This document shows positions 11,840 to 24,000 of a stretch of 64,000 bases of DNA, piece by piece; position 1 is the first letter of the stretch; each line of letters starts with the position of its first letter. The DNA lies in contig OY728133.1 in NCBI GenBank assembly GCA_963277665.1, positions 385,157,962 to 385,221,961 of the forward strand, in the 5' to 3' direction. Made by a program: the position numbers and the translations under genes. Below the pieces are notes generated by a model. The model did no database searches. It worked only from the letters and a program-made list of their open reading frames with translations, and was not told where the DNA came from. The stretch is from Viscum album (taxonomy: Eukaryota > Streptophyta > Magnoliopsida > Santalales > Viscaceae).

Positions 11840-14800
11840 TGTAACATACTAAGTAAGTAATTAATAATAGATATTCTTATCTATGTCTATTTATGAATTA
11901 TATAGTGTTTTAGAGGCTTAAAATGAGAATAAATCCAATCTTAAGCATGGAATACACTAATATTTTTAAAAGATTGTTTTTCTGCCTTTTGATGGAAAAC
12001 CATTTTTAAATCAATATTTTGACAATTTTATAATATATATTTGTCAAAATAAACTTATTCTTTATGATTGGGACATTTAAATTTACTTTGGATAATTTTT
12101 TGGTATTTTTCTGACAATGTTCATTTTTTTAATGAATAGTGAAAAATACTTCATTTTATATCAAAACTGCTTTTTCATCTAATTTAATTATATGGTTAGA
12201 TTATATTTTTAACTATTTATAAAGTTTAATTAGAATATAATTTTACAATTTAATCCAATGGTGGTCATTATAATTAATTTCACTTTGGAATTGGTCATAA
12301 ACAAGTGCCAATCTTTTCATAGATATTGTTTCAAAAAAACCCGCTATTTGTTTTGACAACGGGAATTATTTTTAAATTAATTATTTCAATTTATATGTTT
12401 GTAATTTGGTAAAATGGATTCCATATTTTTAATCAGAAGTTACAAATTATGTAATTAATACTCTTTTGTTTTTGGACATTATGAATAGTAAGGACGGTAA
12501 TTATCTTTAATTATCTTGATTAATTAGTAATCGGGTAGTTAAGGATAATAAAATAATATCATAATAATAACAAATGACCCCAACATGTGTCTTAATGATA
12601 ATTTCTGTGTCATGTCCGACCACGGGATTCCTTTTTCTAAACTTAGGGACCCCATGGAATCACTTTTGGGTGAAAGTGACACATTATCATTTTATTTTTA
12701 AAGAAAGGAGACTATCACTATAGAGTGCATCACCCGAGTAAAACATTTTTAATTTGGTCTACATAAATGATATCTTGGACTATAAACCTCCATTAGAAAG
12801 ATAAAAATATTTCCTAGATAATAGTATTTTTTATATAATTTTTAGACATTAAATAAATTAAATTATTTATGACATCATGATGATGCACCGATTACCTCAT
12901 TAATGAACAATTTAAATAAAATGAAAAGATAATGTAATATCTATGACCTAAAATTGTCAAATACCTATTGGATGAGTATATTTCAAACCCTTATTACATT
13001 ATCCTCTAAATATATAAATGTGGGAACTTTAAAATCTGAAACTCATTTTAATATAAAGTAACATTTTATAACTTTCCAAGAGTGCCCCTCCTTTCCTCTT
13101 ATAAAAGGCCCCCACATCTACCTCCTTCCACACACATCTCAAGAGATTTTCTCAGACAATATCTGATCATTTTATCTCTCCATATCCCTCTATTAATTCT
13201 ATAAGCCTTACCTTAGGCAGAAATCTCTTCAGGAAACCCTTTTGGTTCAAACCAATAGGAGTTACCCGATTTAAAGGTAATGTCTTCTCTAATGTTCTTT
13301 TGTGTTATTTTGCTTCTCCAACCCCATAAACTCTTCTTATTACATTATTTTATATCAACACCAGTATATTAAATATACTAGGATGTTTTTATATGAAGGA
13401 TTCAAGCTACACTTACACACACCTACATCTAATGGCTAAAGAACATACTGTTTCCGTGGATGGAAAATTTATGCCTCACGAACCGATGATTGTTCAATAT
13501 TATTTTAACACCTTTAAAGGTGGCCATTAAGATGTCACTAGGTTTATATATGATATTTATTATGTTTATTTTTTCCTTATGCTTCTGTATTTTTCATTTA
13601 TGTCATACCTTTATATTTTCCATTATGGGTAAACACGATAATTTCATTTTAGGAAGTGCGGACTACCGCCCCCTTAAAGTGATTTGATTTGTTAATGCCA
13701 TATGTGGGATGTATAAGGATGGAGTTAATGATATTATATATGATATTATACTAGAATAATAATATACCATTATATCATTATGATTCCATCCCATTAGATA
13801 TGAAATAGAAATGAATGTCGCCTTCATGCGTGCGTACGACTTACTGTCTCCATGAATGGTGCATTTCATTTCTTACCTCTAAATATTTTGTAATATTATA
13901 AATGCATGTATATACTAGATATATATGATATATATAATATCTACATCATGAACATAATTTTGGTTATAATGGATATTTAACCACATGAACAACTTGTAAT
14001 TATAAAGAGTTTATTTTTGACTCAAGTACTAATGATCATTAAAACGACCGTTATTAACATAAATAATTAAACAGTGTTCATAAAATGGTAACAGATGATA
14101 TAAAAGGAAGAATGAACATGAAAAAGGATCTTAAGAAATTATAAATTAACTCAAGTTTATTATTCAAGATATTAAAGAACTACCGAGTCATGTCGGGCAA
14201 AAGGTAAGGGACTTCGTCTCAATCTTCATTCATTGAGGAATATTTTGTTTTATACACAACTTTCTATTATACGGTGTATAAACCCCTTTTGACTTTTAAT
14301 TTTATTCAAAAGGAATCTTTTTATAAGAATCGTTTTACTAAACGAAAAAATGAATGTTTTTGTCTTATGTATGCGACGACAACGACTTCTCCGCCGCCGT
14401 GACCATTATTTGAGTTTCAGCTTCCTCTACAAGAAATAACCTTTTTTTAAATGAAAAATAAATACCAATTTTCACTTTTCTTTTATTTTGGTATTGAAAA
14501 TGGTTTTGATAATTTTTATATCAGTTTTTTTATTGATATCTTGTGATTGAAATGTGGAAATGCTATGTTTCCTTTATGCATGTTTTATGTGGTACGATTA
14601 TGTTATGGTTCTTGGTCATTGTTTATGAAGACGGGTGGTTCCGTGATAAATTAAGGGTGGGTGAGCCCGATATATCTCTTTAATTCATTGGATAACGCGA
14701 AGGGGTTAAACGCTAAGGTTTCTTCGAAATGATTTAGGTAATATACTGTGATGGGTATTCCAAATGTAACCATGAGGGTTACTCCCTATGTAAGAATGTT

Positions 14801-15245
14801 ATGAATGCCTCAAGTTACCTTTATGTCTTATTGTTTCTATGATTTATTCATGATTTGATGAGGTATGTTAAAGTTCTTAGGTTTTATGAGTAAAGTATGA
14901 TTTCATACATGGACTAATGTTTTCATTTCATACTTTTATATCCCTTACTGAGCCTTTTATTCTCATCCCATGTTTTTGAAATGTTTTTCACAGGTCAAGG
15001 GAAAGGTACATGATGTGATGATAGTGTCAAGGAAGTGTCAAGAAAGAATCCATGTTTTATTTTAAATATGTTTCTATTGATGGAAAAAAATGAGTATTAT
15101 CTTTTATGTAACCACTTTGTTTAAATGTGGAATGTAATGCATTATTTATGTTCTAATTCTCTAAAAATCTAATCCTTAAAAGATCCTCAATGTGTATTGT
15201 TGAAATAACTCAAGATTAAGTAATGTTTAAGGCTGGGGCCTTATA
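11840..15245 (+). repeat. 5' LTR of the chromovirus
   Basis: It starts TGTAACATACTAAG and ends GGGGCCTTATA, so its ends are TG and TA rather than the usual TG and CA. It is 3,406 bp long. It contains a TATA box at 13100-13107 and a following CT-rich leader with CTCTTCAGGAAACCC. Further on come three GC-rich boxes near 13455, 13650 and 13812 at a spacing of roughly 160-200 bp, and a conserved tail. Small open frames within it (13490-13687 plus, 13663-13869 minus) coincide with these boxes and recur in the 3' LTR. They are probably not genes. Confidence 0.92.
13100..13107 (+). promoter_or_regulatory. TATA box of the 5' LTR
   Basis: TATAAAAG lies just after the GC-richer AGTGCCCCTCCTTTCC and before CCCCCACATCTACC. 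The same arrangement occurs in the 3' LTR at 21244-21251. Related TATA contexts occur in other LTRs of this window at 53661-53668 (minus), 58222-58229 and 61619-61626. Confidence 0.6.
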
Positions 15246-15247
15246 GT

Positions 15248-15258
15248 TGGTATCAGAG
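15248..15258 (+). other. Primer-binding site (initiator Met tRNA)
   Basis: TGGTATCAGAG matches the complement of the 3' end of plant initiator tRNA-Met, the standard primer of Tekay elements. It starts two bases (GT) after the LTR end. Confidence 0.9.
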
Positions 15259-15382
15259 GTCGGTTTAGATAACTTTAGGAGTTAGAATTCTGTTAAATGA
15301 TTATCCAAAAATATTTTTTTTATGGTCAAATTGAAATGATATAGAACTTGAATATTACCATGTTGCTTCATCTAAGACACGT

Positions 15383-16437
15383 TTGTTCAGAATGGTTTTC
15401 CACAAAGGAAACAGGGAATTAGTGCTAGGAAGGTATACAGAAGGAAATGACCTTCCGAATCAGCATCCTGAGTTGGCCGGAATTGGAACTGAACAGTTTT
15501 TTGCGGTAATCACACAGTTTACTCAAGCGATAAATGGTGATGGTATCCATGCAAGAGATCATACAGATCAACCATAGAGGAACATGTCAGTGGTGGAACA
15601 TTTCATGAGGCAACATCCCCCATCATTCAGAGGATCATCTGACCTCGTGCTAGCTGAAGGGTGGAATAAATCACTGGAGAAGATTTTCGATTTCATGGGG
15701 TGTTTAGACAATCAAAAGTTTAGTCTTGCTATTTACCGTTTGGAGAGTGAAGCAGATCAGTGGTGGTCGATGGTTAAAAATATTAGGGACGCTGAGGAGA
15801 TTGATGCTCTCGACTGGGATGAATTCAAAGGTATGTTTCTTGATAAGTATTTTCCTAAGGCTATTCGACTTAGGATGGAAAAAAATTCATGGAATTGAGG
15901 AAAGATGATGAGTCAGTGGGTGCTTATGAAGAAAGGATCACTCAATTGACAAAGTATGCTCCAAATTTTATTTGAGACCTTTATATTAAAATCAATCATT
16001 TTTACTCAGGATTAAAGCCAAAATATCGGAGGGCTTTAGCTTCATGTGAGTTCAAGAGTTATGAAAAGCTTGTTTGATGTGCTGAGAAGGTGGAAATGGA
16101 GTATTCCGATGATCAAGTGCTCTTTAACAACCAATAGAGGAAGATACAGAGGTGGCAAGAGAAAGGGAAGAATTATTCAAAAAGGACTGATGGTAAGAAA
16201 ACTAAGTTTCCAGTTTGTAATAAATGTGGTAAAAGGTATGCTGGGGAATGTCTTTTGAATTCTGGAAAGTGCTACCGATGTTGTAATATGGGACATAAGT
16301 CTCGTGATTGCACTGAAAAAGATCAGTGTTACGGTAAGACCAAATTTGATTTACAGTTAGTCAAATGTTTCAAGTGCAATGAGATGGGGAATTATGCAAA
16401 TAAGTGTCCGACAAAGAGCTTGAGTGATGGGAAGTAG
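15383..16437 (+). pseudogene. Gag pseudogene with two CCHC zinc knuckles
   Basis: Gag would form the virus-like particle. The capsid-like region starts near 15584 (VEHFMRQHPPSF) and includes LAIYRLESEADQWWSM, a typical Ty3/gypsy retrotrans_gag stretch ending in the double Trp. A stop (TAG) at about 15575 separates an upstream segment (from 15383). A one-base shift in an A-run near 15880-15886 breaks the frame after IRLRMEK, and the correct frame continues with ELRKDDESVGAYEERI. The C-terminal part (16255-16437) carries CYRCCNMGHKSRDC and CFKCNEMGNYANKC, two CX2CX4HX4C knuckles that bind RNA in live elements. At least one more stop lies between 15960 and 16080. Confidence 0.88.
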
Positions 16438-16509
16438 TCAGACTACAAGAAGAAAGGTGTGGTGAAATCCTTTGCAACTACTTTAGTAGATGTTGGGCCA
16501 TAAAATGAT

Positions 16510-17121
16510 GTGGTATTAGGTACTTTGTTTGTTTTATCAGATTATGCCAATGTGTTGTTTGATTCTGGGTCTACACATTCTTTTATCTCTGAAAATGTTT
16601 CTAGTAAATTGGGAATACCAACTCAAGAATTGAATACCGACCTTTTGGTAAAAACACCTGGGGGAAATGTTGAGGCAAAAAGGATTTATAAGAATCTTCC
16701 TATCCTTATCTACGGAAAGAACCTACTTGAAAACCATATTGTTTTACCTCTAGTAGAGTTTGATGTTATCCTGGGTATGTATTGGCTCTCCGTTTACCAT
16801 GCTAAGAGTGATTGTAGAGCTAAACAAGTTCCTTTTCCGAAAGACTTTCAGTTTGTGTACAAGAATGAACCCTTACAGTTGATAACATATCAAGAGGATG
16901 AAAAATTTGTAAAAGATAAAAATGAATGTTACCTTGCACATATTTTTGAAAACAAAGGAATTGTTCAGATTAATGATGTGCCAGTGGTAATTGAGTATCC
17001 TGATGTTTTTCCTGATGAGTTGCATGGAATAATACCCGATCGGGAACTTGAATTTACTGTTGACATAGTTCCTGATGCTAATCCAATTTCAAAACCCCTT
17101 TATCGAATGGCTCAAATTTAA
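16510..17121 (+). pseudogene. Aspartic protease and start of RT (203-residue open segment)
   Basis: This is the longest open piece of the polyprotein. Residues 17-27 read LFDSGSTHSFI, the DSG active-site loop of retroviral-type proteases, which cleave the Gag-Pol polyprotein. DVILGMYWL follows near residue 90, the usual ILGMDWL block with Tyr in place of Asp. The end (from about residue 165: YPDVFPDELHGIIP) is the conserved linker into reverse transcriptase (the usual FPEELPGLPP type). The frame ends with a TAA after YRMAQI, where RT should continue. The start Met is simply the first in this segment; in life it would be internal to pol. Confidence 0.88.
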
Positions 17122-17720
17122 CTTTTAGAGTTGAAGGAGCATTTGCAATATTTATTAGATAAAGGTTTCATTTGACCTAGAACATCCCAATGGGGTGCTC
17201 ATGTTTTATTTGTTAAAAAGAAAGATGGTTCAATGAGACTTTGCATTGATTATAGATCCTTGAATAACATCACTGTTAAGAACAAATATAATTTGCATCA
17301 TATCGATGATTTGTTTGATCCGCTCTAGGTATCTCAGTTGTTTTCAAAGATTGACCTGAGATCAGGGTACCATCAGTTGAAGGTAAAGGAAGTAGATATT
17401 CTGAAGACCGCTTTTCGTACAAGATATGTCCATTATGAATTTTAAGTAATGCCTTTTGGGCTAACCAATGCACCTTCTGTATTCATGGATATTATAAATA
17501 GAATTTTCCATGAGTTCTTGGATAAGTTTGTGGTTGTATTCATTGATGATATTTTGGTGTTTTGTAAAAGTAAATAGGAGCATGAAAGACATTTAAGGGT
17601 TATTTTTCAAACCTTAAAAGAAAATAAATTATATGTTAAATTCATCAAGTGGGTTTTTTTGTTGCAACAAATTTCTTTGCTTGGTCATATTGTTTCTAAA
17701 ATGGGATAACTATTGATCCT
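17122..17720 (+). pseudogene. Reverse transcriptase pseudogene
   Basis: Broken frames spell the Ty3/gypsy RT core. In order they are [62 protein letters not shown], and FIDDILVF at 17539-17562 with both catalytic Asp residues kept. Stops lie at about 17119 (TAA), 17173 (TGA), 17326 (TAG), 17443 (TAA) and 17575 (TAG). Several fall where the family has Gln or Arg, so C-to-T changes could have made them. The catalytic residues survive, but the frame cannot be read through. Confidence 0.9.
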
Positions 17721-17939
17721 GCAAAAATAAAGGTTGTTGAATAATGTCCAAGACCCACAAATGTAATTGAGATTCGTAGCTTCCTTGGTTTGGCAGGCTA
17801 TTACCGAAGGTTTGTTAGAAATTTTTCACGGATATCTAGTCCAATGACTATGCTAACTCGGAAGGGTGTTAAGATTATCTCGAAAAAATAATGAGATGAT
17901 TGTTTTCAGTAACTGAAAAAAATATTGGTGAATGCTCTA

Positions 17940-18395
17940 GTTTTGGCACTATCTTGGGATTTTGTTATCTACAGTGATGCTCACTCAAAATTATTTATTT
18001 AGGAAGGGAAAGGAAAAAACAAGCAGTCCGAAATCAAAATTATCTACAGTGATGCTTCATTGAAAGGACTTGGTTGCGTCCTAATGCAGAATGATCAGTT
18101 AATTGCTTATTCTTCACGTCAGTTAAAAACTCAGGAGGTAAATTACCCTACACATGATTTGGAATTAGCTGCTGTTGTTTTCACTTTAAAAATTTAGAGA
18201 TATCATTTGTATGGTGTAAAGTGTGAAATATATACTGATCACAAAAGTTTAAAGTATATATTCACTCAGAAATAATTGAATATGAGACAGAGGAGATGGC
18301 TAAAGTTAATCAAGGATTATGATTGTACAATACATTACCATCCTGGAAAAGAAAATAAAGTGGTCGATGCCTTGAGTCGAAAAAGTAATGCTTCA
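17940..18395 (+). pseudogene. RNase H pseudogene with a 75-bp internal insertion
   Basis: The domain begins DFVIYSDA at about 17960, is interrupted, and restarts as [17 protein letters not shown] at about 18038. It then continues with [41 protein letters not shown] and VVDALSRK. The catalytic Asp of YSDAS and that of YTDH are present. The 17-base word at 17965-17981 recurs at 18040-18056, bracketing the extra sequence. Stops interrupt after TLKI (where Trp is usual) and after FTQK. RNase H would remove the RNA template during reverse transcription. Confidence 0.88.
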
Positions 18396-18639
18396 TTAAC
18401 AATGTTGCATTTGGAACGTGATACTTTGGTTAAGTAATTGATGAAATTTGGCATAGAATTTGTTGGTGTAGGATGTTCTTCTTTTTTGTTTCAGGTATCA
18501 GTGAAATCTTCTCTATCAGACAGAATTAAGCAATAATAGAAGCAAGATAGTGAGTCGCGGAAAAAGTTAGAGCTGGTTCAGAAAGTTAAGGTCCCTAAAT
18601 TCAACATTGATAATGATTGTGTTTTGAAATTTGGGAAGA

Positions 18640-19200
18640 GATTTTGTGTGTCGTGTGATTCACAGTTGAAGCGAGAGTTGTTATGTGAAGCTCATAGTTC
18701 TCCATTTTCAGTTCATCCTGGCAGTACTAAGATGTATAGAGATCTTTGGGAGTATTACAAGTGGGATGGAAAGAAAAGAGATATTGTTGATTTTCCTGTG
18801 AAGTGTTTGACTTGTCAATAGGTTAAAGCAGAGCGGAAGTTACCGAAAGGGATGCTTCAACCTTTAATAGTACTAGAGTGTAAATGGGAGAATATATCCA
18901 TGGACTTTGTTGTTGGATTGCTGAAGACACCTCGAGGTAATAATGCAATCTGGGTAACTGTTGATCGCTAGACTAAATCTTCTCATTTCCTTGCTATACA
19001 AGATACATTTCCCCTATATCAAATTTCTCATTTGTATCTTAAACAGATAGTAAAGTGACATGGATTTCACCTCTCCATTGTATCTGATCGTGATCCCAGG
19101 TTTACTTCTAACTTTTGAAAGGCCTTCAGAAGTCGTTGGGTACTGAATTAAATTTTAGTAAAGATTTTCATCCTTAATCAGATGGGCAGTCAGATCAAAT
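18640..19200 (+). pseudogene. Integrase pseudogene (zinc-binding and core domains)
   Basis: The zinc-binding H2C2 part is open from 18624 to 18821, with AHSSPFSVHPGSTKMYRDL and KCLTCQ. After a TAG the frame goes on with [15 protein letters not shown]. The catalytic core follows: [37 protein letters not shown]. The Asp residues of MDF and SDRD, two of the DDE triad, are kept. The third block (family consensus HPQTDGQSE) is disrupted near 19165-19200 by frameshift and stop. In a live element this enzyme inserts the DNA copy into the chromosome. Confidence 0.88.
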
Positions 19201-19539
19201 GATTTAGACTTTGGAGGATATGCTATGTTCTTGTTCAATGGATTATTAGGGAAGTTGGGACCAATGTCTTTCTTTGGTTCAGTTTTCTTATAATAAAAGT
19301 TTTCATTCCAGTATACATATGGCACCATTTTTGGCATTATATGGGAAGCGGTGTACAGTCGAACTCCATCTTTTTGGGATACTGTAGGTGAAAGGAAGTT
19401 GATGGGACCATAATTGGTCGAAGAGTTGGCAGAAAAAGTTTAGCTGATACAGAGACACATGAGAATAGCTCAGAGAAGGCAGAAAATTTATACGGACAAC
19501 AGGAGGAAGGATCTCTCTTTTGAGGTAGGCGATCATGTT

Positions 19540-19947
19540 TTTCTCAAAGTCTCACCATGGAAAAGTGTGATGTGATTTGGTAAGAAAGGAAGGTTGAGAC
19601 CAAGGTTCATTGGACCATATGAAATTCTAGAGTGAGTTGGATCAGTTTCTTACCGAGTGACTTTACCTCCTAATTTATCCCAGGTACACAATTTTTTTCA
19701 TGTTTCAATGTTAAGGAAGTACATTCCAGATCCATATCATGTTTTGAGTCCAGAGGTAGTTCAGTTAGAAGAGAATATATCTTATGAGGAACAACCGGTC
19801 CAGATTCATGACCACAGGGAGAAAGTATTGTGGAATAAGGTGATTCATCAAGTAAATATTTTGTGGAAAAACAACATGATTGAAGATTCAACATGGGAAT
19901 CTGAAAATGCAATGAGGGATAAATACACCCCCTTATTCGGTAAGTAA
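19540..19947 (+). pseudogene. Integrase C-terminus and chromodomain
   Basis: GRLRPRFIGPYEI (about 19590-19630) is the GPY/F module. After a stop, the frame from 19657 gives LPPNLSQVHNFFHVSMLRKY and then YEEQPVQIHDHREKVLWNKV and VNILWKNNMIEDSTWESE, ending KYTPLF. The last part matches the Tekay-type chromodomain tail (family form: LRNK..V.LVKVLW....EEATWE). Such tails are thought to steer integration to methylated heterochromatin, which fits the surroundings. The final 96-residue segment (19657-19947) is open. The antisense frame at 19670-19999 is a shadow. Confidence 0.88.
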
Positions 19948-19972
19948 ATAAATTGTGGGGAAACAATTTTCT

Positions 19973-19986
19973 AAAGTGGGGAAGGA
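19973..19986 (+). other. Polypurine tract
   Basis: AAAGTGGGGAAGGA directly precedes the TGTAACA that opens the 3' LTR. It is the expected plus-strand priming site. Confidence 0.85.
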
Positions 19987-22900
19987 TGTAACATACCAAG
20001 TAAGTAATTAATAATATATATTCTTATCTATGTCTATTTATGAATTAGTTAGTGTTTTAGAGGCTTAAAATGAGAATAAATCCAATCTTAAGCATGGAAT
20101 ACACTAATATTTTTAAAAGATTGTTTTACTGCCTTTTGATGGAAAAAATTTTTTAAATAAAACTTTTGAAAATTTAATAACCTATATTTGTCAAAATTAA
20201 CTTATTCATTATGATTGGTACATTTAAATTTACTTTGGATAATTTTTTGGTATTTTTCTGACAATGTTCATTTTTTAATGAATAGTGAAAAATACTGCAT
20301 TTTACATCATAACTGTTTTTTCATCTAATTTAATTATATGGTTAGATTATCTTTTTAACTGGTTTTAAAGTGTAATTAGAATATATTTTTACCATTCAAT
20401 CCAATTTTGTTCATTATAATTAATTTCACTTTGGAATTGGTCATAAACAAGTGCCATACTTTTCATAGATATTGTTCCAAAAATCCCGATATTTGTTTTG
20501 ACAACGGGAATTATTTTTAAATTAATTATTGCAATTTCTATGTTTGGAATTTGATAAAATGTATTCCATATTTGGAATCATAAGGTACAAATTATGTAAT
20601 TAAGACTCTTTTGTTTTTGGACATTATGAATAGTAATGACGATAATTATCATTAATTATCTTGATTAATTAGTAATCGGGTAGTTAAGGATAATAAAATA
20701 ATATCATAATAATAACAAATGACCACAAAATGTGTCCTAATTCTACTGGTTGTGTCATGGCCGACCATGGGATGCCTTGATCCAAACTTAGGGACCCCAT
20801 GGAATCACTTTTGGGTTAAAGTGACACTTTATCATTTTATTTTTAAAGAAAAAAGAATATCACTAAAGAATCTATCACCTGAGTAAAAAAAATTTAATTT
20901 TGTCTAAATAATTGATATCTTGGACTATAAATAGTCATTATAAATATAAAAATATTTCCTAATTCATAGTATTTTTTTTAAATTTTTAGACATCACATAA
21001 ATTAAATTATTTATGACATCATGATGATGTAGCGATTACCTCATTAATGAACGATTTAAATAAAATGAAAATATAATGTAAAATATAAGACTTACACTTT
21101 TCAAAGACCTATTGGATGAGTATATTTTGAACCTTTATCACCTTATCCTTGAAATATATCAATGTGGGACCTTTAAAATACGAAACTCATTTTAATATAA
21201 AGTAACATTTTATAACTTTCCAAGACTGCCCCTCCTTTCCTCTTATAAAAGGCCCCCACCTCTACCTCTTTACACACACCATATCAAGCCATTGTCTCGG
21301 CCAATATCTGCTCATTTATCTCTATATATACGTCTATTCATACTAGAAGCCTTTTCTTAGGCATAAATCTCTTCAAGAAACCCTTTTGGTTCAAACCAAG
21401 AGGAGTTACCCGATTTAAAGGTAAAGTCTTCTCTAATGTTCTTTTGTTTTATTTTTCTTCTCCAACCCCCTAAACTATTTTTATTCCATTATTTTGTAAC
21501 AACATCAGTATCTTAAATATACAAGGACTTTTTTATACTTTGTATTCAAGCTACACTTACACACACCTATGTCTATTGGCTAAATAACATACTGTTTCCG
21601 TGGATGGTGAATTTCTGCCTCACGAAATGATGATTGTTCAATATTCTTTTAACACCTTTAAAGGTGGCCATTAAGATGTCACTATGTTTATATATGATAT
21701 TTATTATGTTTATGTTTTCCCTAATTCTTCTTTATTCTTCATTTATGGCATACCTTTATGGTTTCCATTATGGGTAAACATGATAATTTTATTTTAAGAA
21801 GTGCGGACTACCGCCCCTCAAAGTGATTTGATTTGTTAATGCCATATGTGGGATGTATAAAGGATGGAGATAATGATATTATATATGATATTATACTGGA
21901 ATTATAATATAACTTTATATCATTATTATTCCATTCCATTAGATACGAAAGAGAAATGAAGGTAGCGTTCATGAGTACGTATGACTTACCGTCTCCATGA
22001 ACGGTGCATTTCATTTCTTACCTCTAAATGTTTTGTAATATTATAAATGCATGTATATACTGGATATAAATGATATATATAATATCTACATCATGAACAT
22101 AATTTTGGTTATAATGGATATTTTACCTCATGAACAACTTGTAATTATAAAGAGTTTATTTTTGACTCAAATACCAATGATCGTTAAAACGACTGTTATT
22201 AACTTAAATAATTACATAGTTTTCATAACATGGTAACAAGTGATATAAAAGGAATAATGAACTTGAAAAAGGTTCTTAAGAAAGTATAAATTAACTCAAG
22301 ATTATTATTCAGAAGATTAAAGAATGATCGAGTCAAGTCGGAAACGAGGTAAGGGACTTCATCTCAATCTCCATTCATTGAGGCATATTTTGTTTTATAC
22401 ACAAATTTCTTTTATACGGTGTATAAAACCCTTTTTACTTTTACTTTTATTCAAATGGAATATTTTTATATGAAGCGTTTTACTAAATGAAAAAATGAAT
22501 GTTTTTGTATTACGTATGCGGTGACAACGACTTCTCCGCCACCGTGACCATTATTTGAGTTTTGGCTTCCTCTATGAGCCATAACCTTTTTTTAAATGAA
22601 AAATAAATACCATGTTTTACTTTTATTTTATTTTGGTATTGAAAATGGTTTTGATAATGTTTTTATATCAATGTTTTGTATTGATATCTTGTGATTGAAA
22701 TGTGGAAATGCAATGTTTCCTTTATGCATGTTTTATGTGGTACGATTATGTTATGGTTATTCAAAATTGTTTATAAAGATGGGTGGTTCGGTGATAAACT
22801 AAGGGAAGGTGAGCCCGATATAGCTCTCCAATTTATTGGGTAACATGAACGTGTTAAACTCTAAGGTTTCTCAGAAGATATTTAGGGAATATACTGTGAT

Positions 22901-23393
22901 GGGTATTCCAAACGTAACCATGAGGGTTACTGCCTACGTAAGAATGTTATGAATGCCTCAAGTTACCATTATGTCTTATGATTTCTATGATTTATTCATA
23001 ATTTGATGAGGTATGTTAATGTTCTTATGTTTTATGAGTAAAGTATGATTTCATACATGGACTAATGTTTTCATTTTGTACTTTTATATCCCTTACTGAT
23101 CCTTTTATGCACATCCCAAGTTTTTGAAATGTTTTTCACAGGTCAAGGGAATGGTACATGATGTGATGATAGTGTCAAGGAAGTGTCAAGAAACAATCCA
23201 TGTTTTATTTTAAATATGTTTCCATTGATGGAAAAAAATTAGTACTATATTTTATGTAACCGCTTTGTTTAAATGTGGAATGTAATGCATGATTTATGTT
23301 CTAATTCTCTAAAATTATAGACCGGAAAATATTCTCAATGTGTATTATTGAAATAACTCAAGATTAAGTAATGTTTAAAGCTAGGGCCTTATA
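19987..23393 (+). repeat. 3' LTR of the chromovirus
   Basis: It starts TGTAACATACCAAG and ends TAGGGCCTTATA. At 3,407 bp it is almost the same length as the 5' LTR and co-linear with it, including the TATA box at 21244-21251 and the GC-rich boxes near 21600-22010. It is followed by GAAAT, a near match to the GAAAG before the 5' LTR. The small frames at 21808-22014 and 22051-22236 have counterparts in the other LTR and are not genes. Confidence 0.92.
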
Positions 23394-24000
23394 GAAATTA
23401 AGTGGTTTAGCATAGCATTTATAGTTAAAAATCACTTTTCTTAGTAAAGAAACAAATATGCTGCAATGTAGTGATATAATACAACCACATAAACTAAACA
23501 ATAATAACAATATTGGATAAATCATATAGACCACCTACCTCAACCTTGTAAAAAAATAATCTAACCCAAAAACATCATTAGAACTAAAACCAAATTTTAC
23601 ACCAAATATAATGTTTACATGGAAAAATAAGGATTTAGGAGATTTAGAAGAAGTTGAAACATCACACAAATATTCTTCTGGAAATTAGCATGAAATGTAC
23701 TTATAATCTTACTTGATGAATCTAATAAAATAAAAAATCACTCCAAATGAGTAATTACTGAAGTCATTTTATTATTTTAAGGAAATATAGATACTATTTT
23801 TCACACCATTCTACTACAGGTGAAATGTGGAATAATATTTTCCTAGAAATCGTTAATCCTTATTGGAAGAAATTTGAAATTACCCACTTTTTAAGGGGCA
23901 CATGGTTTAGATGCCTGACTAACCAAACCACTAACTATGTGATTATTTCTATCCAATATGGATCAAAGAAATATAATTCCATAGGGAAACCATACATTGT
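23394..24000 (-). other. Resumed older sequence after the chromovirus
   Basis: This is the expected continuation of the repeat cut at 11839, perhaps the rest of a 3' LTR of the minus-strand Ty3 element. I found no coding motif. The plus-strand frame 23825-24040 (71 residues, with NPYWKKFEITHFLRGTWF) matches nothing I know. It lies opposite where the minus-strand polyprotein's C-terminus or LTR should be, so it is probably a chance frame. Confidence 0.4.

Larger units (their letters stand above)
11840..23393 (+). mobile_element. Full-length inactive Tekay/Del-type chromovirus (Ty3/gypsy)
   Basis: Two near-identical 3.4-kb LTRs (11840-15245, 19987-23393) flank gag-pol in the order gag, CCHC knuckles, protease, RT, RNase H, integrase, chromodomain-like tail. 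The initiator-Met-tRNA primer site is at 15248-15258 and the polypurine tract at 19973-19986. Long LTRs plus a C-terminal chromodomain place it in the Tekay/Del lineage of chromoviruses. The flanks are GAAAG (11835-11839) and GAAAT (23394-23398), consistent with a 5-bp target duplication carrying one change. Every coding segment has stops or frameshifts, so it cannot move by itself. It sits inside an older repeat (10830-11839 and 23394 onward). LTR mismatches are modest (5 in the first ~155 bases by eye), so it is younger than its neighbours but not recent. Confidence 0.93.
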
